Positions 15,292-21,727 of a stretch of 21,727 nucleotides of DNA are shown here, one piece after another. Numbering within the stretch: position 1 is the stretch's first letter; each line of letters opens with the position of its first letter. The notes below the pieces were generated by a model. That model was not told the DNA's origin. It saw nothing but the letters and a program-made list of their open reading frames with translations, and did not search any database. The position numbers were made by a program, and so were the translations under genes. Origin of the DNA: Alphaproteobacteria bacterium UBA2723 (lineage in GTDB: Bacteria; Pseudomonadota; Alphaproteobacteria; RF32; CAG-239). The stretch is from contig DEKL01000053.1 of assembly GCA_002353835.1 (NCBI GenBank), forward strand, positions 1 through 21,727, written 5' to 3'.

Positions 15292-16248
15292 TTAAAACAG
15301 TGGTGTACACTGAGCCATTTTGATAGCTTGCATTTCTATTGATGTCGCCAAATTTAGCTTACCGCTACGGATAATAGCACGTACTTGGCAGCCTTTATTT
15401 ATATCCGGATTGGCAAATAAGCTTTCTACGTGTGGTTTTCTGTGACTTTCAACACCAATCAAGTCTTGTTTTATAACACCAAGTAAACCGCGGGATAAAA
15501 TATCATAAGCAGATGCTTCGCTCATGCTGTAACTTGCGTACTTTATTAAAGAGCTGATGGCATCTGTGATAGAACTGGCGTGTATGGTTGTTAAAACAAG
15601 GTGACCGGAAATAGCGGCACGCAAGCATTCTTTTGCACCATCAGGTGTACGAATTTCACCGATAAAAATGTATCTTGGTCTGGAACGAAGGGCTGACTTT
15701 AATGGTTTCCCCCAGTCATCATTTTTAACTTCCGTTTGTTTACAAAAGCCTATTGCCCCGTTAAACGCTTCATATTCTCCATCTAACGGCATTTCTGCAG
15801 GGTCTTCAATTGTGTAAGCAAATCCGCCCTGCAATTTTAAGTATTCTGCCAACAATGCAGAGATAGCCGTTGTTTTTCCGGAACCGGTTGAGCCTGCCCA
15901 AATAATCAAGCCACTTTGATCTGCCAGTGATAATATGTATTGTATAAATCTATGGTCATAATTTAGGTTGTGTATGCTCGGAACTAATGCCGGCATGCGA
16001 CGCAAACAGTACATCCCCCCATTTATGCTTACAACATACTCTACGCGAAAAAGGGTCCCTTTGTAGTTCATTGAATAGGATGGTTCTTTATGCGGAATAT
16101 TTATCAATTTTTCATAAAAGTCATCTTTATCGCTAGGTTCAATTTTTTTTAGGCTATTGACATATCTCTCATCTGAAATGTAAAAATCTTTATTAACATT
16201 TACATATAAATCAGAAAAATTATACTGTAAAAGACGACTGTTACTCAT
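15292..16248 (-). CDS. PilT/DotB-like ATPase, last gene of the F0 operon
   Basis: A 318-aa protein. ATG 16248 was chosen because GGTGG lies 5 nt upstream and it falls 1 nt after the stop of atpF. Motifs: Walker A GSTGSGKTT (119-127), Asp box IEDP (147-150), Walker B YIFIGEIRT (193-201) and His box SGHLVLTTIHASS (214-226). The two zinc-binding Cys pairs of PilQ are absent, which places it with the PilT/DotB/TraJ group. Its role could be pilus retraction for the cluster at 4951-15289 or a motor for the T4SS block. The PilT-type signature loop is not obvious, so I do not give a symbol. It is convergent with the PilS-like gene, whose stop is only 2 nt away. Confidence 0.85.
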   Translation of the reverse strand: MSNSRLLQYNFSDLYVNVNKDFYISDERYVNSLKKIEPSDKDDFYEKLINIPHKEPSYSMNYKGTLFRVEYVVSINGGMYCLRRMPALVPSIHNLNYDHRFIQYILSLADQSGLIIWAGSTGSGKTTAISALLAEYLKLQGGFAYTIEDPAEMPLDGEYEAFNGAIGFCKQTEVKNDDWGKPLKSALRSRPRYIFIGEIRTPDGAKECLRAAISGHLVLTTIHASSITDAISSLIKYASYSMSEASAYDILSRGLLGVIKQDLIGVESHRKPHVESLFANPDINKGCQVRAIIRSGKLNLATSIEMQAIKMAQCTPLF

Positions 16249-16249
16249 G

Positions 16250-16792
16250 TTAACCACCAATATCCATTTTGCCAATATTAGTTATAGAGGCATCTATAAG
16301 TTTGTTATAGTCTGTTTTTTTCAGATTCTTCTTAATTGCCTTTGTTAAAATCTTAAAGGCATTGTTGCAAATTAACACATTCATCTCCGCTTTGGCTTGT
16401 TCAAAAGACTGCTCCACCCTGGCTTCTGTTTCATCTTGTTTGCGTTGCAACATCTGCTTTAATTCTAAAGTTTTCTTTTCTTTAGTTTTAGCAATTACTT
16501 CTTGCTGACTGGCAACAATATCTGCGATTTCTTTATCTATATTAGCAAATTTTCTCTCATAATCCGCATAGAGTTTTTGCGCGTCGGTTTTTAAGGTTTC
16601 AGCATCTTGAAGTTCTGTTCTTATACGTGTAATACGCTGATTGATTAGATTTCGTACAACACGCGATATCGGAATAAAAAGAAAAGCAACGACCAGCACA
16701 AAAGCAACACTTACCCAAAATTCCGCGCTTTGGTAAAATATTTCGCTTTCCTCGGCTACTGCTGCGGCAATATCTGTATTTTCCGTTATCAT
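16250..16792 (-). CDS. atpF: ATP synthase F0 subunit b
   Basis: A 180-aa subunit with a short acidic N-terminal tail, one membrane segment (about residues 26-43, FWVSVAFVLVVAFLF) and a long charged helix (45-175). This is the peripheral-stalk layout that holds F1 to F0. The start is supported by AGAGGAA six bases upstream, and the gap from b' is 2 nt. It differs from its neighbour b' in lacking the MPQLDGSVY-type N-terminus. The pairing b' then b is usual in alphaproteobacteria. The stop TAA is 1 nt before the start of the PilT-like gene. Confidence 0.93.
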   Translation of the reverse strand: MITENTDIAAAVAEESEIFYQSAEFWVSVAFVLVVAFLFIPISRVVRNLINQRITRIRTELQDAETLKTDAQKLYADYERKFANIDKEIADIVASQQEVIAKTKEKKTLELKQMLQRKQDETEARVEQSFEQAKAEMNVLICNNAFKILTKAIKKNLKKTDYNKLIDASITNIGKMDIGG

Positions 16793-16794
16793 AT

Positions 16795-17274
16795 CTATTC
16801 CTCTTCTTTGGAAATATTTTCTAGATCTTCACGACTAATTGCCATAACATCTATTTTCTGCAATATTTCATATGCCGTTTCCTGAGATAGAGCATTTATC
16901 TTAGCTAACACACTCTTCTTCTCTTTTTCCAGCAATTCTTCCTGCTCAGCTACTTTTATTTTCAACTGCTGATTTATTTCATTTTCCTTTTCTGCAATAA
17001 TCTGCTTCAATTCGTTTTCGTTTTGAAGAATTTGCTCTGTTGCTTTCGTTTTTGCCACAGCCAACATTTTATCATAACGATTTAGCGCCTCCAGTGCTTT
17101 GGCGTTAATTTCTTCAGCTTTGCGAATATAGTCATCATATTTGCGTTTTCTTGCTTCAATCGTCTCAGAAATTTTAGGCACAACACATTTCGCCATTATA
17201 AACCAGAAGCTTATAAAGGTTACCAATAACCAAAAAATCTGTGTTATATAAACTGATCCGTCCAGCTGTGGCAT
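16795..17274 (-). CDS. atpG: ATP synthase F0 subunit b'
   Basis: A 159-aa b' subunit. The N-terminus MPQLDGSVYITQIFWLLVTF is typical of alphaproteobacterial b' proteins, with the membrane helix at about 9-30. PKISETIEARKRKYDDYI then leads into a long charged stalk helix. Its partner b is encoded next. Ribosome binding site AGGA lies 6 nt upstream, and the gap from atpE is 12 nt. The symbol atpG is used for b' in this group (sometimes atpF2). No anomalies were seen. Confidence 0.93.
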   Translation of the reverse strand: MPQLDGSVYITQIFWLLVTFISFWFIMAKCVVPKISETIEARKRKYDDYIRKAEEINAKALEALNRYDKMLAVAKTKATEQILQNENELKQIIAEKENEINQQLKIKVAEQEELLEKEKKSVLAKINALSQETAYEILQKIDVMAISREDLENISKEEE

Positions 17275-17286
17275 CTACAATCCTAT

Positions 17287-17508
17287 TTATTTAACAATCA
17301 TTAAAATAGCTACAACCAATGCATACAAAGCAATTGCTTCAATAAAAGCAGCCGCAATGTATCCTAAAGTTTGAACATCTTTTTTAACTTGAGGATTACG
17401 ACCGATGGTTTCAATTAAAACGCTCCATACTCTGCCCAAACCGATAGCAGCAGCCATCATAGACAAAGCACAGAGACCAACACCGATATACATTAATGAG
17501 TTTTCCAT
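17287..17508 (-). CDS. atpE: ATP synthase F0 subunit c
   Basis: A 73-aa hairpin of two membrane helices joined by the polar loop GRNPQVKKD (residues 36-44). Glu57, in AAFIEAIALYAL, is the ion-binding carboxylate. The Gln of Na+-type rings is replaced: the motif is AIGLG at 21-25, and the residue after Glu57 is Ala, which points to proton use. The subunits form the rotor ring of the synthase. AGGA lies about 7 nt before the start. Normal family length. Confidence 0.95.
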   Translation of the reverse strand: MENSLMYIGVGLCALSMMAAAIGLGRVWSVLIETIGRNPQVKKDVQTLGYIAAAFIEAIALYALVVAILMIVK

Positions 17509-17531
17509 TTTCTTTCCTTTCCAAATATAAG

Positions 17532-18260
17532 TTAATGACTATGAAATGCATCTCCCAAATAGATGCAAGACAAAATTGTGTAAACATACGCTTGTAATAT
17601 TCCGATGAATATTTCAAACATAATCAGTATACATGTGAAGGCTAAGGGTAGCCACCCCAAAACCAAACATATTGTTACAACAAAACCGGCTATTACTTTC
17701 AAAATTATATGCCCGACTGTCATATTAGCAGCCAAACGGATTGTTAAGCTTAGCGGTTTAGATAATAAAGAAATGACCTCTATCGGAACAATTAACGGTG
17801 CCATCGGCCATGGGGTTCCTTTAGGAAAAAATGTATGCAAATATCCCCATTTCTGTCTTTTAATACCGACACCAATATTCAAAACCAATGCCAAGAGCGA
17901 AAGTGTGCCAACAGCGGCAACATGTGAGGTAAACGTAAAACTGTAAGGAAACAGACCCAATAAATTACCGGTACATAAAAACAAAAATAGCGTAAAAATA
18001 AAGGAAAAATATTTTAGCCCTTCTTTTCCGACATTTTCTACCATCATATTATAGATGAATTCATAAGCGCTTTCCGGAACGCATTGAGCGGCCGTCGGAA
18101 CAATGGATTTTTTACGCAAGCATAGTAAAAAGAGGGCGACAACCGCCAAAGCGGATATAATCATACATAGCGCAGAATTAGTGAAACTGATATCGTAGCC
18201 GTTTACTTCTATCGGCAACAATCTTTTTATTTCAAATTGTTCCATCGGATTTTCTGACAT
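17532..18260 (-). CDS. atpB: ATP synthase F0 subunit a
   Basis: A 242-aa polytopic protein with about five membrane segments. The essential Arg is at residue 175 in SLTIRLAANM, followed by TVGHI; Gln223 in ILQAYVYTIL is also conserved. GNLLGLFPYSFT near residue 98 is a family signature. Subunit a forms the proton half-channels next to the c ring. The start ATG 18260 has only a distant ribosome binding site (AAGGGA). ATG 18245 is possible, which would shorten the N-terminus by five residues. Confidence 0.95.
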   Translation of the reverse strand: MSENPMEQFEIKRLLPIEVNGYDISFTNSALCMIISALAVVALFLLCLRKKSIVPTAAQCVPESAYEFIYNMMVENVGKEGLKYFSFIFTLFLFLCTGNLLGLFPYSFTFTSHVAAVGTLSLLALVLNIGVGIKRQKWGYLHTFFPKGTPWPMAPLIVPIEVISLLSKPLSLTIRLAANMTVGHIILKVIAGFVVTICLVLGWLPLAFTCILIMFEIFIGILQAYVYTILSCIYLGDAFHSH

Positions 18261-18266
18261 ACGATT

Positions 18267-18569
18267 TTATTTCCCTTCCGTTCTATCATCAACCTTTTTC
18301 AAATAGCGTATAACGTTAACCATTCCCGCTATTCCACCAAATATAGTGAATATTAACAGACAAATGAATTTGAAGTCAAACATTTCATCTAAAATATACC
18401 CTATTGCCGCACCAACAAAAACGCCCGATACCAACTCAATAGCCATTTGAAAGACTATCGCTGCTTGAGAATATCCGTCTTTGCTATTATTTTTAATTTC
18501 TTTTTTTTGCGCTTTTATTGCCTTTATTCTCTTATCTATCTCTTGGATATCTTGGGGAATTTCCGGCAT
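18267..18569 (-). CDS. atpI: ATP synthase assembly protein AtpI
   Basis: A 100-aa protein with a charged N-terminus (IQEIDKRIKAIKAQKK) and two membrane helices (about 43-64 and 66-90), the second ending with VIRYLKK. The helix pair with GxFVGAAIGYILDEMF and GGIAGMVNVIR matches AtpI/F0-I, which helps assemble the c ring. It is the first gene of the F0 set, 2 nt after the DsbA-like gene, with AGGAG seven nt upstream of the start. Confidence 0.85.
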   Translation of the reverse strand: MPEIPQDIQEIDKRIKAIKAQKKEIKNNSKDGYSQAAIVFQMAIELVSGVFVGAAIGYILDEMFDFKFICLLIFTIFGGIAGMVNVIRYLKKVDDRTEGK

Positions 18570-18571
18570 TA

Positions 18572-19291
18572 TTACTCTCCTGCAAGTCTTTTTTCAAGAT
18601 ATGCCTTAAAATCATCATAATTTTTGGTACCGAGTATCATCTCTTTACCGTCTTTTCCCTCTATGATGAAAGACGGGGTTCCTAAAATATTGAAATTATC
18701 TATGGCATTTTGTTTAACAAGCAGTATATCACTTGTCAGCTTCTTGTCCGCATTACAAGCTTCTATATCCGCATCTGTCATACCAAACTCTTTGGCGTGA
18801 TTATAAAGCTTTTGCTCATTTTTAGAATAGAGCCAATCCTTTTTTTCGTACAATTCATCAATAAAATCATAAAATTTTTCATTCGGCAGGCAGTAAGAAA
18901 GTTTTGCGGCACGCATTGCAATAACCTCTATCGGAAAATGGATAAAGATAAAGCGTACCTTTCCTTGGTCTATAAAATCTCTTTTTAATTTCGGTAAAGT
19001 GAATTTATGAAAATCTCTGCAGTGCGCGCAAGACATTGAAGAATATGCAAATATGGTCAATGGTGCATTTTCAACCCCCAGTGCTCGTGTCCGCTCTGCA
19101 CTTAAGCCAACTTCTCCCGTTACCTTCTCAGAAAACGGCCTCTCTTTTGCTTCAGCGGGATTTGAGAGAATCATTGTATGCCCGTCAAACACAAACCCCT
19201 TAGCTGTCAAATATCCGTAAGCACAAATGACGTACACAGCCAACATTGCCATTATTCGGCTAATTCTTTTTACAATATTAAGCACTTTCAT
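18572..19291 (-). CDS. DsbA-like thiol oxidoreductase, membrane-anchored
   Basis: A 239-aa protein. Residues 10-30 are an N-terminal signal anchor, followed by a periplasmic thioredoxin fold. The active site is CAHC at 88-91, within SSMSCAHCRDFHKF. The cis-Pro loop GTPSFIIEGK follows at about 204-213, and the DsbA-type helical insert lies between. It probably oxidises or isomerises disulfides in exported proteins. The PilS-like protein has a plausible disulfide pair and could be a client, though this is inference. The start overlaps dciA by 4 nt (ATGA), with AGGAG just upstream. In many alphaproteobacteria a DUF721 gene and a DsbA-family gene lie together next to smc; here atpI follows instead. 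Confidence 0.9.
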   Translation of the reverse strand: MKVLNIVKRISRIMAMLAVYVICAYGYLTAKGFVFDGHTMILSNPAEAKERPFSEKVTGEVGLSAERTRALGVENAPLTIFAYSSMSCAHCRDFHKFTLPKLKRDFIDQGKVRFIFIHFPIEVIAMRAAKLSYCLPNEKFYDFIDELYEKKDWLYSKNEQKLYNHAKEFGMTDADIEACNADKKLTSDILLVKQNAIDNFNILGTPSFIIEGKDGKEMILGTKNYDDFKAYLEKRLAGE

Positions 19292-19806
19292 TTACTCCTT
19301 TTTGATAATATGACATTTTTACCGACTTTCAGTAAAATTTCTCTTAAATTTTCATCTTTTATTTCGCTAACAATATCTGATAAATACTTTTCTTCTTCCT
19401 CTGTAAATTTCTCTTCTTTTATTTGCTTTATTTCGGGGACATAAAGCGGTCTCATCTCAGTATTTTGACTGACATTTATTTTGTGTATTGCGGTATATCC
19501 GAAATATGCATTGATTTTATCTAACAAATAACGTTCTTTATGTTGAATTTCCAGCGCAAATCCGCCAACCGGCGTTTCCACATAAAGTGTTCTTATACTA
19601 TTACGAGGATCGTATTTTGTTTTTATCGGTTGGCAAAATTTTCTTATTTCAGTACCAACCATATCTTTCCAATTCATGATTATTTCCGTTCCGATTAAAT
19701 CTTCTGCGGAAACTGCGCTTTTTATAATCGGCATAAATATACTGCCAAGACTTTCTAAGTCTTTACTATGCGGTTTTTCAGATATTTCCAACTTATACTT
19801 TTTCAT
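19288..19806 (-). CDS. dciA: DUF721/DciA-family protein
   Basis: A 172-aa protein. The DUF721 core is visible at about residues 35-115: NWKDMVGTEIRKFCQPIK, TLYVETPVGGFALEIQHKE, then LLDKINAYFGYTAIHKINV. DciA proteins help load the replicative helicase DnaB in bacteria without DnaC. The C-terminal part (about 125-172) is charged and helical. It overlaps the end of the xerD-like gene by 14 nt. The start is ATG 19806, with a modest AGAAG about 10 nt upstream. Alphaproteobacterial members are often longer, diverged at the C-terminus, and less studied. Confidence 0.85.
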   Translation of the reverse strand: MKKYKLEISEKPHSKDLESLGSIFMPIIKSAVSAEDLIGTEIIMNWKDMVGTEIRKFCQPIKTKYDPRNSIRTLYVETPVGGFALEIQHKERYLLDKINAYFGYTAIHKINVSQNTEMRPLYVPEIKQIKEEKFTEEEEKYLSDIVSEIKDENLREILLKVGKNVILSKRSK

Positions 19807-20722
19807 TTTGATTATTCTTCTTATATTGCATTAACGGGTGACGCTTTTTGACTTCATTAGCCAATTTTTCCGTTGTAATATGTGTATAAATTTCCGTGGT
19901 GGAAATATTTTCATGCCCCAACAATTTTTGGATAGAACGCAAATCAACACTACTGTTTACTAATTGTGTTGCAAAAGAGTGTCTTAAAACGTGAGGGTGT
20001 ATTTTAGTTGCATCAAGGCCTGCTTCTGTTGCCATTTTTTTCAAACCCTTGAAAAAACCGGCTCTGGTTATATGGCCGCTCAAAGATTTTGATGACGGAA
20101 ACAGCCATTTGCTTTTTCTTTTGCCTAAAGATTTATCTCTAACCTCTACGTATTCCAAGACACCTTTTATAACCTCGTTGGTAACAGGTACCACCCTTTC
20201 TTTACTTCCTTTACCGTAAATGAGTATTTGTTTCAAATCATAGTTAATAGCGTTTTCCGGTAAAGCAACAACTTCTGAGACTCTCAGACCGGAAGAATAC
20301 ATTAACTTTATCATCACGCGCATGCGCAACAAAGATAAATCTTTTTCCTTCCCTTTACCCAAATTACTGTTACATATTTTCTTTATTTCTTTTTCTGTCA
20401 GAAAAAAAGGCAAGCTCTTGCCTATCTTCGGCAAGCGAATCCTACTTGCCGGATTTTCGGTTATTATTTTTTCGCTCTGTAAAAACTTATAAAATTCTCT
20501 TACACAAGATATTTTTCTTGCTAACGTTTTTGGCTGGCAATTTGTTTCATTTAAGTGTTTCAGGTAACCTTCAATATCTTCTGTTGTCACATTTTGCGGC
20601 AAAAGCGGTTTTATCATCTCAGCATATTGGTAAATATCATTACGGTACGCTTTTAGTGTATTTAATGCTACGCCAAATTCAACAGCTTTTACATCCAAAA
20701 AATCTTTTAACAAATCGCTCAT
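19793..20722 (-). CDS. xerD: Tyrosine recombinase XerD/XerC
   Basis: A 309-aa tyrosine recombinase of normal length, with a SAM-like DNA-binding domain (about 1-90) and a catalytic domain. Active residues: Arg147 (SSGLRVSE), Lys171 (GKGSKERVV), His244 and Arg247 (HPHVLRHSF), His270 (LLGHENIS) and Tyr279 (EIYTHI). All are intact. KLPF-like LPKIGKSLPFFLT and the VKKRHPL end favour XerD over XerC. It resolves chromosome dimers at dif with its partner. No att-like repeats or mobile-element genes are near, so it is a housekeeping copy rather than an integrase. Its start codon overlaps the stop of the lipoprotein gene (ATGA). Confidence 0.88.
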   Translation of the reverse strand: MSDLLKDFLDVKAVEFGVALNTLKAYRNDIYQYAEMIKPLLPQNVTTEDIEGYLKHLNETNCQPKTLARKISCVREFYKFLQSEKIITENPASRIRLPKIGKSLPFFLTEKEIKKICNSNLGKGKEKDLSLLRMRVMIKLMYSSGLRVSEVVALPENAINYDLKQILIYGKGSKERVVPVTNEVIKGVLEYVEVRDKSLGKRKSKWLFPSSKSLSGHITRAGFFKGLKKMATEAGLDATKIHPHVLRHSFATQLVNSSVDLRSIQKLLGHENISTTEIYTHITTEKLANEVKKRHPLMQYKKNNQNEKV

Positions 20723-20859
20723 TTGTTTAATTTTAACTCAACATTTTGTGTTATTTGCTCTTGTTGTGGCGTAATATCTTTGCAGGCGGTATAGGCTACA
20801 CCTAAAATTAAAATCAATAAAATCAAATAGATTGTATAACTTTTTTTTGTTTTCATCAT
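20719..20859 (-). CDS. Small lipoprotein (46 aa), unknown function
   Basis: A short gene. It starts at ATG 20859 (a second ATG follows at 20856) with AGGGGG five bases upstream. Its stop TGA overlaps the xerD start as ATGA, which is strong evidence of coupled translation. The protein has a basic N-terminus (MMKTKKS), a hydrophobic stretch and the lipobox-like AYTAC, with Cys at 26. The mature part is about 20 residues, with a KDITPQQEQITQNVELKL pattern that alternates hydrophobics as an amphipathic strand. I do not recognise it as a named family. It may be a LptM-like outer-membrane lipoprotein, but no specific match is claimed. Confidence 0.75.
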   Translation of the reverse strand: MMKTKKSYTIYLILLILILGVAYTACKDITPQQEQITQNVELKLNK

Positions 20860-20965
20860 TATATCCCCCTAAATAAAACGAGTATTTTTTAACTTACAAA
20901 TAGATGTTGATTATTATTATTAACACGATATCCTTTATTGTAAAGTGTAATAATCATATTAGTGA
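20860..20965. other. Divergent promoter gap between the lipoprotein-xerD-F0 operon and aroK
   Basis: A 106-nt AT-rich gap between two outward-facing genes. It must hold both promoters. A weak plus-strand pair (TTGATT, 16-nt spacer, TATCCT) ends near 20930, and no convincing minus-strand pair was found. A short ATT repeat lies near 20912-20922. Confidence 0.4.
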
Positions 20966-21508
20966 ATGGCTATGATAACAAATAAAATCATTTTATTGGT
21001 CGGACTTATCGGTAGCGGCAAGACGAGTGTCGGAAAGCGCTTAGCCAAAAAACTTTCATTGCCCTTTGTTGACGGCGACCAAGAAATTGAAAAAGCATCA
21101 GGACTTTCCGTTATTGATGTTTTTAAATGTTTCGGGGCTGATGAATATCGCGCCGGAGAAGAACGCATCATGAAAAGATTACTCTCGGGAGCGCCCTGCG
21201 TGCTGGCTTCCGGTGGTGGTGCTTTTATTGCCGAACAGACACGAAAGATTGCTAAAGAAAAGGCTCTAACCATTTGGTTAAAGGCAGATATTGATGTTTT
21301 ATACAGCCGTACAACAGGAAGAAAAAGACGCCCCTTCCTACAATGTAGTGACTCCAAAATTAAGAGTAAATTACAATCATACATAGATACCGAATACCCT
21401 TTTTACAGCCAAGCAGATATTATGGTTGAAACCAAAAACGAAGCTGTTGAAAACACCGTAGAGCGTGTTTTACAGGCAATTAACTTATATGAAAGTGATA
21501 AAAAATGA
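20966..21508 (+). CDS. aroK: Shikimate kinase
   Basis: A 180-aa protein of normal length. It phosphorylates shikimate with ATP in aromatic amino-acid synthesis. Walker A GLIGSGKTS (13-21); the shikimate-binding Asp motif appears as DGD (36-38), where SD or TD is usual; Arg62 (EYRAGEE) replaces the common FR..E; GGG at 83-85; and the lid region GRKRRPFL near 117-124. The start ATG 20966 has no strong ribosome binding site; ATG 20972 is an alternative. It overlaps the next gene by 4 nt (ATGA). Alphaproteobacteria often have aroB after aroK; here RNase PH follows instead. Confidence 0.92.
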   Translation: MAMITNKIILLVGLIGSGKTSVGKRLAKKLSLPFVDGDQEIEKASGLSVIDVFKCFGADEYRAGEERIMKRLLSGAPCVLASGGGAFIAEQTRKIAKEKALTIWLKADIDVLYSRTTGRKRRPFLQCSDSKIKSKLQSYIDTEYPFYSQADIMVETKNEAVENTVERVLQAINLYESDKK

Positions 21509-21727
21509 GAAATTCAAACAGAAGAGCTGATGAATTAAGACCGATTGAAATTATACCGGATTTTAATTTGTATGCCGAAGGTTCTTGCCTTATAAAGTGC
21601 GGAAACACACAAGTTATTTGTACCGCCAGTGTTGAAACAAAGCTACCGGCATGGCTAAAAGATGAAGACCATGGTTGGATTACGGCGGAATATTCTTTAT
21701 TGCCACGCTCTACCGGTACCCGAAACA
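21505..21727 (+). CDS. rph: RNase PH, N-terminal fragment (partial, runs off the window)
   Basis: 74 codons are present from ATG 21505, which overlaps the aroK stop. The start MRNSNRRADELRPIEI, the motif EGSCLIKCGNTQVICTASVE and the stretch WITAEYSLLPRSTGTRN match the N-terminus of RNase PH. This phosphorolytic 3'-to-5' exonuclease trims tRNA precursors. The rest lies beyond the window. Confidence 0.95.
   Translation, partial: MRNSNRRADELRPIEIIPDFNLYAEGSCLIKCGNTQVICTASVETKLPAWLKDEDHGWITAEYSLLPRSTGTRN

Noticed and set aside
17287..17508. Sodium-dependent ATP synthase c ring
   Set aside because: The Gln and Ser/Thr ligands next to the essential Glu are replaced by Leu and Ala, so proton use is more likely.
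17605..17946. Plus-strand ORF of 113 aa inside atpB
   Set aside because: It is antisense to conserved atpB residues, so the reading frame is constrained by the real gene.
19793..20722. XerD-like gene as an integrase marking a genomic island
   Set aside because: The sequence is a standard-length Xer with XerD signatures, embedded in a housekeeping operon. No tRNA gene, att repeats or phage genes are present.

Overview
The window is AT-rich, densely packed, chromosome-like DNA that fits an uncultured alphaproteobacterium. The main clues are an F0-only ATP synthase operon (atpI-B-E-b'-b) with two distinct b-type subunits and no F1 genes alongside, a DciA (DUF721) gene followed by a DsbA-like gene, and an RNase PH start of the proteobacterial type. 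I cannot name the genus from sequence alone. No rRNA, tRNA, IS element or CRISPR array was seen.

Layout. (1) 1-4659, minus strand: a small type IV secretion (T4SS) block. In transcription order it has three different VirB2-like pilin genes, virB3, virB4 and a partial, secreted VirB5-like gene that runs off the left edge. An intrinsic terminator follows the first pilin, and separate promoters probably serve the others. (2) 4660-4950: divergent control region. (3) 4951-15289, plus strand: a type IVb (R64/TCP-like) pilus assembly cluster. It encodes an unknown secreted protein with an OmpA-like end, a PilL/TcpQ-like lipoprotein, the secretin lipoprotein PilN, PilO, a greatly enlarged PilP, the assembly ATPase PilQ, the platform protein PilR and a PilS-like protein with no recognisable prepilin cleavage site. 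(4) 15292-20859, minus strand: a probable single transcript with a 46-aa lipoprotein, xerD-like recombinase, dciA, dsbA-like, atpI, atpB, atpE, b', b and finally a PilT/DotB-like ATPase placed 1 nt after the b subunit. (5) 20966-21727, plus strand: shikimate kinase and the start of RNase PH.

How they may work together. The secretin, lipoprotein, alignment proteins, extension ATPase and platform protein form most of a type IVb pilus machine. The PilT-like ATPase, convergent with it, is the natural candidate retraction or second motor. The T4SS block supplies VirB2-type pilins, VirB3 and the VirB4 ATPase, but no VirB6-VirB10 or VirB11 genes are present here. The head-to-head arrangement suggests either two systems under joint control or a hybrid machine using T4SS-type subunits with a T4bP secretin. 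The second idea is inference. The most interesting leads are this pairing, the pilin-like protein without a cleavage site that carries a G8/A8 tract, the motor ATPase inside the F0 operon, and an 11-base word repeated upstream of the T4SS transcription units.
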